From positions 1-38,698 of the forward strand of contig SHAO01000003.1 in the NCBI GenBank assembly GCA_004213215.1: a stretch of 38,698 nucleotides of DNA, written 5' to 3'. Below are positions 27,892 through 36,344 of this stretch, piece after piece. This DNA is from Candidatus Pelagibacterales bacterium (GTDB lineage Bacteria; Pseudomonadota; Alphaproteobacteria; Pelagibacterales; Pelagibacteraceae). Under the pieces are notes generated by a model. That model was not told the DNA's origin, searched no databases, and saw nothing but the letters and a program-made list of their open reading frames with translations. Made by a program: the position numbers and the translations under genes. The stretch's first letter is position 1; the number at the start of each line of letters is the position of its first letter.

Positions 27892-29590
27892 CCTTTTTCC
27901 TATGTCTTATTATCTTAAATTTATATTCTTTTAATTTTAGTTCAGTTATTAAATTTTTATAATTTTTTAAATCCTTAACTTGTATATCAAATATAAATTC
28001 TAAATAATCAGTCTTTTTAGCTATGATTTCCATATGTTTTATATTGTTTTGATGAAAACCAATTAAACTACTTACTTCACCAAGTTTTCCTGGAAGATTT
28101 GGTATTTTGATGCATAAACTGCTAAAATACATTTTTTCAGAATTTTCATTAGTATTTTTTCTATTTTGCCAATATTTTCTTATAGAGGCCCTAGCTTTAC
28201 CTGTTTTTGTATAAGAGAGCCATTGAAGTGATGGGGAGGCGCTTTCTAATCCAAAAATATTAACTAGATCTCCATTTTTTAGAACACTTTGTAAAGGTGA
28301 GCCTCTTCCATTAATATCACAAGAAACTAATCTATCACCAATTTTTGTGTGTACTGCATAAGCAAAATCTATTGGCGTTGCTCCTCTAGGTAATTTAATA
28401 ACCTCACCCTTTGGAGTAAAACAGAAAACATTATCTTGAAACATTTGAAGTTTTGTATATTCCAGAGAATGTTCTGTGTTATTTTCTTTTTCCATAATTT
28501 CTACTAGATCTCTTAGCCAATCATATTCTTTAAGGGCCAAATGACTTACTTTTTCAGAAGATTTATATATCCAATGTGATGCTATACCGCGTTCAGCAAA
28601 ATCATGCATCTTTTGAGTTCTGATCTGTATTTCAATTCTTTCTTTGTTGGGGCCAATAACCGAAGTGTGAATAGATTTATAACTATTGATTTTTGGAGTT
28701 GATATATAATCTTTAAATTTTCCAGGAATAGCAGACCAGTTTGAATGAAAAAGTCCGAGCGTTTTATAACAAGTATCTATATCATCAACAATAACACGAA
28801 AACCAATAATATCTGTAAGTTGTTCAAGAGATACTCTTTTTGACTGCATTTTTCTCCAAATTGAAAAAGGAGTTTTTTCACGTCCAATTATTTTGGCTTG
28901 AACACTATTGTTTTTTAAAACTTCAATAAACTCTTTTGAAATTTCTTGAAAATTTTTTTCTCTAATTTCTTTATTTGTAGAAATTTTATCAACTACAAGA
29001 TTTCTTGCTTCAGGATTCAGTTTTTGGAAAGATAAATCTTCAAGTTCATCACGTATGGAATTCATTCCCATTCTATCTGCAAGGGGCGCATATATTTCCA
29101 TCGTTTCTTTTGCTTTTCTTATTCTTTTTTGTAAATCTGGAACAGAATTTAAAGTTCTCATATTATGTAGTCTGTCAGCTAATTTAACGAGCAATACTCT
29201 TATATCCTTTGAAGTAGCTAAAATAAGTTTCCTAAAATTTTCAGTTTTTGAATTAGACATAGCCTTACCCTCTAACTCAGATATTTTTGTAACACCCTCT
29301 ACTAAGTCAGCTACTTCCTTACCAAATTCTTTCTCTACGGTTTCGTATGTTGCCTTTGTATCCTCAATAGTATCGTGTAATAAACCAGTAGTTATTGTTG
29401 CGCTATCAAGTTTTAAATCTGTTAAAATATCTGCAACAGCAATAGGATGTATGGTAAATGGTTCTCCAGAATCTCTCTTTTGGTCCTTATGGGCATTTAA
29501 AGCAAATGTGTAAGCTTTTGATAATGTTTCAGGATTAAAAAAACGATTATAAACTTTTACCTTTTTGATTAAATCTTTTTGATTTAACAT
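27848..29590 (-). CDS. RelA/SpoT-family (p)ppGpp synthetase/hydrolase, short form
   Basis: HD hydrolase (LLHDTIEDTKATYETVEKEFGKEVADLVEGVTKI), synthetase (KFKDYISTPKINSYKSIHTSVIGPNKERIEIQIRT), TGS (KLPRGATPIDFAYAVHTKIGDRLVSCDING), C-terminal ACT (IKIPNLPGKLGEVSSLIGFHQNNIKHMEI). Confidence 0.95.
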   Translation of the reverse strand: MLNQKDLIKKVKVYNRFFNPETLSKAYTFALNAHKDQKRDSGEPFTIHPIAVADILTDLKLDSATITTGLLHDTIEDTKATYETVEKEFGKEVADLVEGVTKISELEGKAMSNSKTENFRKLILATSKDIRVLLVKLADRLHNMRTLNSVPDLQKRIRKAKETMEIYAPLADRMGMNSIRDELEDLSFQKLNPEARNLVVDKISTNKEIREKNFQEISKEFIEVLKNNSVQAKIIGREKTPFSIWRKMQSKRVSLEQLTDIIGFRVIVDDIDTCYKTLGLFHSNWSAIPGKFKDYISTPKINSYKSIHTSVIGPNKERIEIQIRTQKMHDFAERGIASHWIYKSSEKVSHLALKEYDWLRDLVEIMEKENNTEHSLEYTKLQMFQDNVFCFTPKGEVIKLPRGATPIDFAYAVHTKIGDRLVSCDINGRGSPLQSVLKNGDLVNIFGLESASPSLQWLSYTKTGKARASIRKYWQNRKNTNENSEKMYFSSLCIKIPNLPGKLGEVSSLIGFHQNNIKHMEIIAKKTDYLEFIFDIQVKDLKNYKNLITELKLKEYKFKIIRHRKKDALLQRIFKNFKRN

Positions 29591-29602
29591 ATAAATATTA
29601 TA

Positions 29603-30115
29603 TCAAGATTTATTAACCTTTAATATAGAGTTCTTGTCCTCTTTTGGAAGTTTATCTATCAAGACACTTATAGACTCTTTAGTTTCAGGGTGTTTCCAAT
29701 GAGGAAGTATTTCTTTAATTGGGTATAAAACAAAATTTCTATTAATAAGCTGAATGTGGGGCACTTTAAATTCTAAATCTTTATACTTAAAATTTATAAT
29801 TTGACCTTTGTAATCAATTATATCTATATCACATGTGCGGGGATCATTTTTTTTTTTTCTCTTCCTTTCAAGAGACTCCTCAATAAAAATTAATACGGAG
29901 GCTAAATCTATCGGGGGAAGATCTGTTTCCATTTCAGCTATAATATTAATAAACTTAGGGTTTTTTTCATTAGGATATGAAGGAGATTCATAAAAACTAG
30001 ATTTGCTTTTTAATTTAATTTTATATTTTTCTAGAGCAGAAACTGCTATCTCAATATTCTGAAATCTATCTCCAAAACTAGATGGTAAATTTGATCCTAA
30101 ACCTAATAAAATCAT
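29603..30115 (-). CDS. folK: 2-amino-4-hydroxy-6-hydroxymethyldihydropteridine pyrophosphokinase
   Basis: ILLGLGSNLPSSFGDRFQNIEIAVSAL; FINIIAEMETDLPPIDL; RKRKKKNDPRTCDIDII; VPHIQLINRNFVLYPIKEI. Confidence 0.94.
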   Translation of the reverse strand: MILLGLGSNLPSSFGDRFQNIEIAVSALEKYKIKLKSKSSFYESPSYPNEKNPKFINIIAEMETDLPPIDLASVLIFIEESLERKRKKKNDPRTCDIDIIDYKGQIINFKYKDLEFKVPHIQLINRNFVLYPIKEILPHWKHPETKESISVLIDKLPKEDKNSILKVNKS

Positions 30116-30121
30116 TTTATA

Positions 30122-30592
30122 TTAACTAGATCTTCTAAAAAATCTCGCTTTTTCTCTATTCCAATCGCGAGTTTTTTTAGTATGTCTTTTATCATACTCT
30201 TTTTTACCTTTTGCTACAGCAATTTCAACTTTTGCTTTTCCCTTTTTAAAATATAGTTTTGTTGGTATTAACGTAAAACCTTCTCTATTAATTCGTCCAA
30301 TAAGTTTGTTAATTTCTTTTTTGTTTAAAAGTAACTTTCTGTTACGCAGTGGCTCATGGTCATTGTAACTCGACTCTTTATAGGATGACACATGTGAGTT
30401 TACTAAAAATATTTCACCATTATGATCGTATGCATATGCATCTGAAATATTTACTTTTCCTGTTCTGATTGATTTAATTTCTGAACTTTTAAGAACTATT
30501 CCAGCTTCAAAAAACTCTTTAAAAAAATAATTAAAAGCTGCTTTTCTATTTTTTGAAATTATCTTTAAACCAGTTTTGGTTTTATGCTTCAT
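30122..30592 (-). CDS. smpB: SsrA-binding protein SmpB
   Basis: [81 protein letters not shown]. Confidence 0.97.
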   Translation of the reverse strand: MKHKTKTGLKIISKNRKAAFNYFFKEFFEAGIVLKSSEIKSIRTGKVNISDAYAYDHNGEIFLVNSHVSSYKESSYNDHEPLRNRKLLLNKKEINKLIGRINREGFTLIPTKLYFKKGKAKVEIAVAKGKKEYDKRHTKKTRDWNREKARFFRRSS

Positions 30593-31476
30593 TGTTTAAT
30601 TAAACCAGCATTAACCATTGCAGATTTAACAACTTTCTTTGTTGGTTCTGTTATTTTAACAAGAGGAAGTCTTACATCATCTAAACAGAGTTTCAATAAA
30701 CTTGCTGCATATTTTACTGGTGATGGATTGCTTTCTATAAATAAAGAATTATGAATAGGTTGTAAAAGTTTATCTAACTTTTCAGCTTCTTTTAAATCAC
30801 TTTCCATTTTGGATACAGAAAGTTTTTGAAATTCTGAACATAGTTTTGGAGCAATATTGGCCGTAACACTAATAGATCCTACTCCACCACGTTTATTAAA
30901 TTCAAAAGCATTATCATCATTGCCAGTTAATTGAATAAAATCATTTCCCATTTTTTCTTTTTGTTGATTTACTCTATCTAAAACTCCTGTTGCATCTTTT
31001 ACACCAACGATATTTTTTAATTCAAAAAGTCTAGCCATAGTATCAACGTTCATATCAACAACTGATCTTGATGGTATATTATAAATAATTATTGGAATTC
31101 CACAGTTATCATTAATTGCTTTATAATGTTGGAACAAACCTTCTTGGGTAGGTTTGTTATAATAAGGTGTAACTACAAGTGCGCCATCGACTCCAGCTTT
31201 TTCTGCAAATTTTGTTAAAGATATTGCTTCACTTGTAGAGTTTGATCCTGTGCCTGCTATTATTTGAACTTTACCTTTTGCTTCTTTAACACATAACTCT
31301 ATGACTCTCTCATGCTCTTCATGGCTTAAGGTTGGAGATTCTCCAGTTGTTCCTGCTGGCACAAGTCCTGAAGTGCCATTTTTTAAATGATGATGAATTA
31401 AAGAAATATAAGCTTCCTCATCAAGAGAATTATCCTTAAATGGTGTTATTAATGCTACATTTGATCCTTTAAACAT
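30589..31476 (-). CDS. dapA: 4-hydroxy-tetrahydrodipicolinate synthase
   Basis: [74 protein letters not shown] (Schiff-base Lys). Confidence 0.96.
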   Translation of the reverse strand: MFKGSNVALITPFKDNSLDEEAYISLIHHHLKNGTSGLVPAGTTGESPTLSHEEHERVIELCVKEAKGKVQIIAGTGSNSTSEAISLTKFAEKAGVDGALVVTPYYNKPTQEGLFQHYKAINDNCGIPIIIYNIPSRSVVDMNVDTMARLFELKNIVGVKDATGVLDRVNQQKEKMGNDFIQLTGNDDNAFEFNKRGGVGSISVTANIAPKLCSEFQKLSVSKMESDLKEAEKLDKLLQPIHNSLFIESNPSPVKYAASLLKLCLDDVRLPLVKITEPTKKVVKSAMVNAGLIKQ

Positions 31477-31509
31477 AAATCTTTATAACATAAATTCATC
31501 TAATTTTTT

Positions 31510-33729
31510 ATGAAGAAACTGTTTAAACATAAAGTATTATTTTTAGGTTTTTCTATAATTTTAACAGTAAATAGCGTAGCTGCTGCTGATAAATTAATCC
31601 CAAAAGCTAAACCAAAGCCGGATGAGGAAATAGTTTCACAGGTCAAACAAAAAAAACATATATATCCTAAAAAAAAGCCCGCAGAGAAGATAGAAAAAAT
31701 CTCAAACGAAGTAATTGAAATTACTGATAACAATAAAGATTCGGTTGCTATATATCCTCAAAAAAAACCGATAGTTTTTAAAAAATCAATAGATAAAACG
31801 GTATCTAAATCATTAATACTATCTAAAAATGATTTTAAAATTGCAAAGGAAGTTTTTAAAGCTATAGATAAAAAAAAATGGCAAACAGCAATTAAACTTT
31901 CAAAAAAATCCAAAGATAAGAGTTTATTTAAACTGGTTTATTGGATCTATCTAAAAAAACCAACTAATTCTGCTAGTTTCTATGATTATTTAACTTTTAT
32001 TAATAACAATCCTTATTACCCTAGGATCAATAGATTGAGATACCTAGCAGAACATAAAATCAATTTAAATAAAACTTCACCATCTGTAATAAAAAAATGG
32101 TTTGGCGATTTAGGCCCATTAAGTGATTTTGGAAAAATAAAACTTGGTGAAATTTATTTATTAGATGGAAATATAGAAAAAGGTTCTCAATTAATAAAGG
32201 AAGGCTGGATAAAAGCTAGACTTTCAAAAGCAGATTTAAAATATTTGAGAAAGAAGTATAAAAAAATAATTACTGTATCAGATAATATTGCAAGAGCGGA
32301 TTGGCATGCTTGGGAAGGTAAACACTGGGATGTCCAAAGAATGCTAAGATATTTGCCTAAAGATGAAACAGCTTTATATAGAGCCAGACAATTACTAATG
32401 AGTAGATCTTATGGTGTTGATAACGCTATAGCAAAAATTCCAATTAGTTTAAAAAATGATATTGGTTTAAAATACGACAGATTAAAATGGCGTAGAAGAA
32501 GAGGTAGATTAGAAGGTTCGCTTGAAATTTTATTTAAAACACCTAATGATAAAAATAAATTAGTACGTCCTGACAAATGGTGGAAAGAAAGATCTATATT
32601 AACTCGCTCATTAATTTATAAAAAGAAATATGCATTAGCTTATAAAGTAAGTAGTAATCATTTTTTAGACGAGGGTCCTGAATACGCCGAAGCAGAATGG
32701 CTCTCAGGGTGGATAGCTTTAACATTTTTAAACGACCCAAATATGGCCTTACAACATTTTAAAAATTTTTATGATAACGTTGGTTATCCCATAAGTTTAT
32801 CAAGGGGTTCTTATTGGATAGCTCGAACATATAAAAAAATTAACAATAAACAAAAATCTGATGAATGGTTCAAAGAATCTTCAAAATATCTTAATACTTA
32901 CTATGGGCAATTAGCTTTTAATGAAATTAATAAAGAAAAACCTTTTACTCTTCAAGAAGAACCAGAAATCTCTAAGGATTATCAAAAAACATTTAATAAA
33001 AATTTATTGGTTAAGTCAGTACGTTTATTAAATGAGTTAGATAAAACAAAATATTCTAAAGATATACTTAAGCATTTAGCGCAACTAAATGTAGATGAGG
33101 GAAGTGAAATTTTAGCAGGTAAACTTGCAATAGAAATTGGAAGATATGATTATGCTATTCAAATTGCAAAAAAAGCTTCTTACGAAAAAAGATTTTTTAA
33201 CAAAATAAACTATCCAATAATTGAAACACCAGGTATTGTTAATAAAAAAAGAATGCCAAAGCCTGAACTTGTTTTATCTGTCATAAGACAAGAAAGCGAG
33301 TTTGATTCAAAGGCTAACAGTTCTGCTGGTGCACAGGGCATGATGCAACTTATGACTTACACAGCTAAACTTGTTGCGAAACAAGCAAAACTTCCTTATT
33401 CAAAAAGTAAACTTAAAAGCGACCCTAGCTATAATATAAAATTAGGTTCTTACTATCTGTCTAGTTTGCTCGAAATTTATGAAGGTTCATATCCATTTGC
33501 ATTAGCTGCATATAACGCTGGCCCTAAAAGAGTTAAGTATTGGAAAAAAATAAATGGAGACCCTCAGAAAGGAAAAATTAGTTATGTCGATTGGATTGAA
33601 CTTATTAAATTTAAAGAGACAAGAAATTATGTTCAAAGAGTTTTGGAAAATATTAATGTGTATAGATATATGTTAAGCGGTAAGCCAATAATAATATACG
33701 ATTTCTTTGAAGATAAACCTCATTATTAG
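31510..33729 (+). CDS. Soluble lytic murein transglycosylase (Slt family)
   Basis: Signal peptide; alpha-superhelical domain (ARADWHAWEGKHWDVQRMLRYL, RRGRLEGSLEILF); C-terminal SLT domain VLSVIRQESEFDSKANSSAGAQGMMQLM...YNIKLGSYYLSSLLEIYEGSYPFALAAYNAGPKRVKYW...RNYVQRVLENINVYRYM. Confidence 0.95.
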   Translation: MKKLFKHKVLFLGFSIILTVNSVAAADKLIPKAKPKPDEEIVSQVKQKKHIYPKKKPAEKIEKISNEVIEITDNNKDSVAIYPQKKPIVFKKSIDKTVSKSLILSKNDFKIAKEVFKAIDKKKWQTAIKLSKKSKDKSLFKLVYWIYLKKPTNSASFYDYLTFINNNPYYPRINRLRYLAEHKINLNKTSPSVIKKWFGDLGPLSDFGKIKLGEIYLLDGNIEKGSQLIKEGWIKARLSKADLKYLRKKYKKIITVSDNIARADWHAWEGKHWDVQRMLRYLPKDETALYRARQLLMSRSYGVDNAIAKIPISLKNDIGLKYDRLKWRRRRGRLEGSLEILFKTPNDKNKLVRPDKWWKERSILTRSLIYKKKYALAYKVSSNHFLDEGPEYAEAEWLSGWIALTFLNDPNMALQHFKNFYDNVGYPISLSRGSYWIARTYKKINNKQKSDEWFKESSKYLNTYYGQLAFNEINKEKPFTLQEEPEISKDYQKTFNKNLLVKSVRLLNELDKTKYSKDILKHLAQLNVDEGSEILAGKLAIEIGRYDYAIQIAKKASYEKRFFNKINYPIIETPGIVNKKRMPKPELVLSVIRQESEFDSKANSSAGAQGMMQLMTYTAKLVAKQAKLPYSKSKLKSDPSYNIKLGSYYLSSLLEIYEGSYPFALAAYNAGPKRVKYWKKINGDPQKGKISYVDWIELIKFKETRNYVQRVLENINVYRYMLSGKPIIIYDFFEDKPHY

Positions 33730-33733
33730 TTTT

Positions 33734-33825
<92 letters not shown>

Positions 33826-33866
33826 TACTAATGTATTTACCTTTATTTTAATTAGTTTTCAATTTA

Positions 33867-34757
33867 TTGATAGCAGTAATAATGAATAAAAAAACGTTAA
33901 ATGGAATTTTATATAGTGGCATTGGATCTTTTTGGTGGGGTGTAATTGGAGTTTTATACTTTAAATCAGTTTCTTTTATTAGTCCCCTAGAACTTACAAT
34001 TCATAGAACTGTTTGGACAGCATTTATATTAATTTTTTCAATATCAATATATTCCCGCTGGGGTAAAGTCTTTAATATAATTAAAAATAAAGAAAAAACT
34101 TTATTATTAGTTTTAACAAGCATACTAATTGTTACTAATTGGTATACATGGATATATGCAGTCACCGTAAACAAACTTATTGATGCAGCTTTTGGTTATT
34201 ATATTTTTCCAATACTAAGTGTTTTTTTAGGTATTTTATTTTTAAAAGAATCTCATAGTAAAATGAAGCTCTTTTCAGTTGGATTAGTAATAGTTGCTAT
34301 AATTTTTTTGCTTTTAGATATTAAATCAACTCCATGGATAGGATTAATCGTTGCTTTAACGTGGAGCACATATACTTTAATAAGAAAAAAAATTAATATT
34401 CCCACTGACTTAGGTTTGTTTATTGAGAGTGCATTTATGACACCATTTGCTCTTATAATTTTTTATTTTATAACAAAAAATGGAAATAATTTTTTTGGGC
34501 AAAATGATTTAAGTTTATCAATATGGCTTTTTTTTGCTGGGGCAAACACTCTTATACCCTTAGCATTGTATCTTCACGGCTCTTCATTGGCCGGTTTAGG
34601 AGCAGCAGCTATGATTTTTTTCCTAGCTCCTTCAGGCCAATTTTTACTAGGTTATTTTTACTTTGGTGAAATGCTTGATGTTAATAAGTTAATAAGCTTC
34701 ATTATTATTTGGATTGCTGTGGCAATTTATTTGAAAGATTTGGCTAAAGATAACTGA
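33867..34757 (+). CDS. rarD: RarD-type EamA/DMT permease
   Basis: GILYSGIGSFWWGVIGVLYFKSVSFISPLELTIHRTVWTAFIL; TNWYTWIYAVTVNKLIDAAFGYYIFPILSVFLGILFLKE. Start may be the internal MNKKTLNG. Confidence 0.9.
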   Translation: MIAVIMNKKTLNGILYSGIGSFWWGVIGVLYFKSVSFISPLELTIHRTVWTAFILIFSISIYSRWGKVFNIIKNKEKTLLLVLTSILIVTNWYTWIYAVTVNKLIDAAFGYYIFPILSVFLGILFLKESHSKMKLFSVGLVIVAIIFLLLDIKSTPWIGLIVALTWSTYTLIRKKINIPTDLGLFIESAFMTPFALIIFYFITKNGNNFFGQNDLSLSIWLFFAGANTLIPLALYLHGSSLAGLGAAAMIFFLAPSGQFLLGYFYFGEMLDVNKLISFIIIWIAVAIYLKDLAKDN

Positions 34758-34816
34758 TTTAAACTGCTATAAAATAACACTTTTATTATTATAAATATTA
34801 AATTATTTTAAAAAAT

Positions 34817-36070
34817 ATGAAAAAAAAGTATTCGATATTTTCTTTAATAAAAAACTCATTTAGCTACCATGAAAATTGGCAAAGAGCCTGGAGGGATCCT
34901 GAGCCCAAAAAAGAATACGATGCTATTATCGTTGGTGGCGGTGGACATGGTTTAGCTACTGCATATTATTTAGCAAAAGAACATAACTTAAAAAATATTG
35001 CTGTTGTTGAAAAAGGATGGATTGGTGGTGGTAACACCGGAAGAAATACTACTATAATAAGATCAAACTATCTTTGGGATGCAAGTGCAGGCCTCTATGA
35101 TCATGCGTTAAAAATCTGGGAAAATTTATCTCAAGAGTTAAACTATAATGTCATGTTTAGTCAAAGAGGAGTTATGAATTTAGCTCATAATCAACATGAT
35201 GTAAGAGAATTAAAAAGAAGAACCCATGCTAATAGACTTAATGGTATAGATTGTGAATGGCTTAATGTAGAGCAGGTAAAAAAATTCTGTCCTATTATTA
35301 ATTGTTCTCCTAATATTCGTTACCCAGTTATGGGTAGTACATTACAAAGAAGAGCTGGGACAGCAAGACATGATGCAGTTGCTTGGGGTTATGCAAGAGG
35401 CGCTGATGGCATGGGAGTTGATATTATTCAAAATTGCGAAGTAAATGGAATAAAAAGAAACAAAGATTCAATTGAGGGAATAGAAACAACGAAGGGCTTT
35501 ATTAAAACTAAAAAAGTTGGTGTTGTAGCGGCTGGACATTCTAGTGTAATTGCAAACATGGCGGGCCTAAGACTTCCTCTTGAAAGTAAGCCTTTACAAG
35601 CATTAGTTTCTGAACCAATAAAACCAATAATAGACACAGTTGTTATGTCTAATGCTGTTCACGCTTACGTAAGTCAATCAGACAAAGGTGAGCTTGTTAT
35701 AGGAGCAGGAACAGATTCTTATATATCGTATACGCAAAAGGGTACTCATGAAGTTATTGAAGGTACTTTAAAAGCTATTTTAGAACTTTATCCAATTTTT
35801 AGTAGGCTTAGAATGCTTAGACAATGGGGTGGCGTTGTTGATATTTGCCCAGATGCAAGTCCCATAATAAGTAAAACTTCAATTAAAGGACTTTATTTTA
35901 ATTGTGGATGGGGAACTGGTGGCTTTAAAGCTACTCCTGGATCAGGTCACTTGTTTGCTCATACTATAGCAAAAGACGAACCACATATCTTAAATGCAGC
36001 ATTCAATATTAACAGATTTGTTAGCGGAGATCTCGTTGATGAACATGGAGCAGCAGCAGTAGCTCATTAA
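34817..36070 (+). CDS. soxB: Sarcosine oxidase beta subunit
   Basis: Dinucleotide motif [81 protein letters not shown]; directly followed by soxD and soxA. Confidence 0.95.
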   Translation: MKKKYSIFSLIKNSFSYHENWQRAWRDPEPKKEYDAIIVGGGGHGLATAYYLAKEHNLKNIAVVEKGWIGGGNTGRNTTIIRSNYLWDASAGLYDHALKIWENLSQELNYNVMFSQRGVMNLAHNQHDVRELKRRTHANRLNGIDCEWLNVEQVKKFCPIINCSPNIRYPVMGSTLQRRAGTARHDAVAWGYARGADGMGVDIIQNCEVNGIKRNKDSIEGIETTKGFIKTKKVGVVAAGHSSVIANMAGLRLPLESKPLQALVSEPIKPIIDTVVMSNAVHAYVSQSDKGELVIGAGTDSYISYTQKGTHEVIEGTLKAILELYPIFSRLRMLRQWGGVVDICPDASPIISKTSIKGLYFNCGWGTGGFKATPGSGHLFAHTIAKDEPHILNAAFNINRFVSGDLVDEHGAAAVAH

Positions 36071-36071
36071 T

Positions 36072-36344
36072 ATGTTTATAATTAAATGTCCATATTGCGG
36101 AGAAAGAGATCACAATGAATTTAGCTATGGTGGGGAAGCCCATTTAGTAAGACCTAAACAACCAACTGAATTAAGCGATGATCAATGGGCCGAATACTTA
36201 TTTATGAGAAAAAATATAAAAGGACTTCAATATGAAAGATGGAATCATTCTCACGGATGTAGACGCTGGTTCAATGCTGCTAGAGATACATCAAACGATA
36301 AAATACATTCCGTTTATAAAATTGGAGAAAAACCTACTAAATAA
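36072..36344 (+). CDS. soxD: Sarcosine oxidase delta subunit
   Basis: IKCPYCGERDHNEFSYGGEAHLVRP...WAEYLFMRKNIKGLQYERWNHSHGCRRWFNAARDT. Confidence 0.96.
   Translation: MFIIKCPYCGERDHNEFSYGGEAHLVRPKQPTELSDDQWAEYLFMRKNIKGLQYERWNHSHGCRRWFNAARDTSNDKIHSVYKIGEKPTK

Noticed and set aside
29055-29513. 152-aa plus-strand ORF antisense to the RSH gene
   Set aside because: Shadow ORF of a strongly conserved CDS with no recognisable domain. The same applies to 5043..5279, 6293..6487, 11967..12293, 14678..14872, 15911..16135, 16596..16973, 20731..21000 and 29005..29187.
31500-31733. 77-aa minus-strand ORF over the slt start
   Set aside because: Antisense to the slt signal peptide and low-complexity region; no supporting features.
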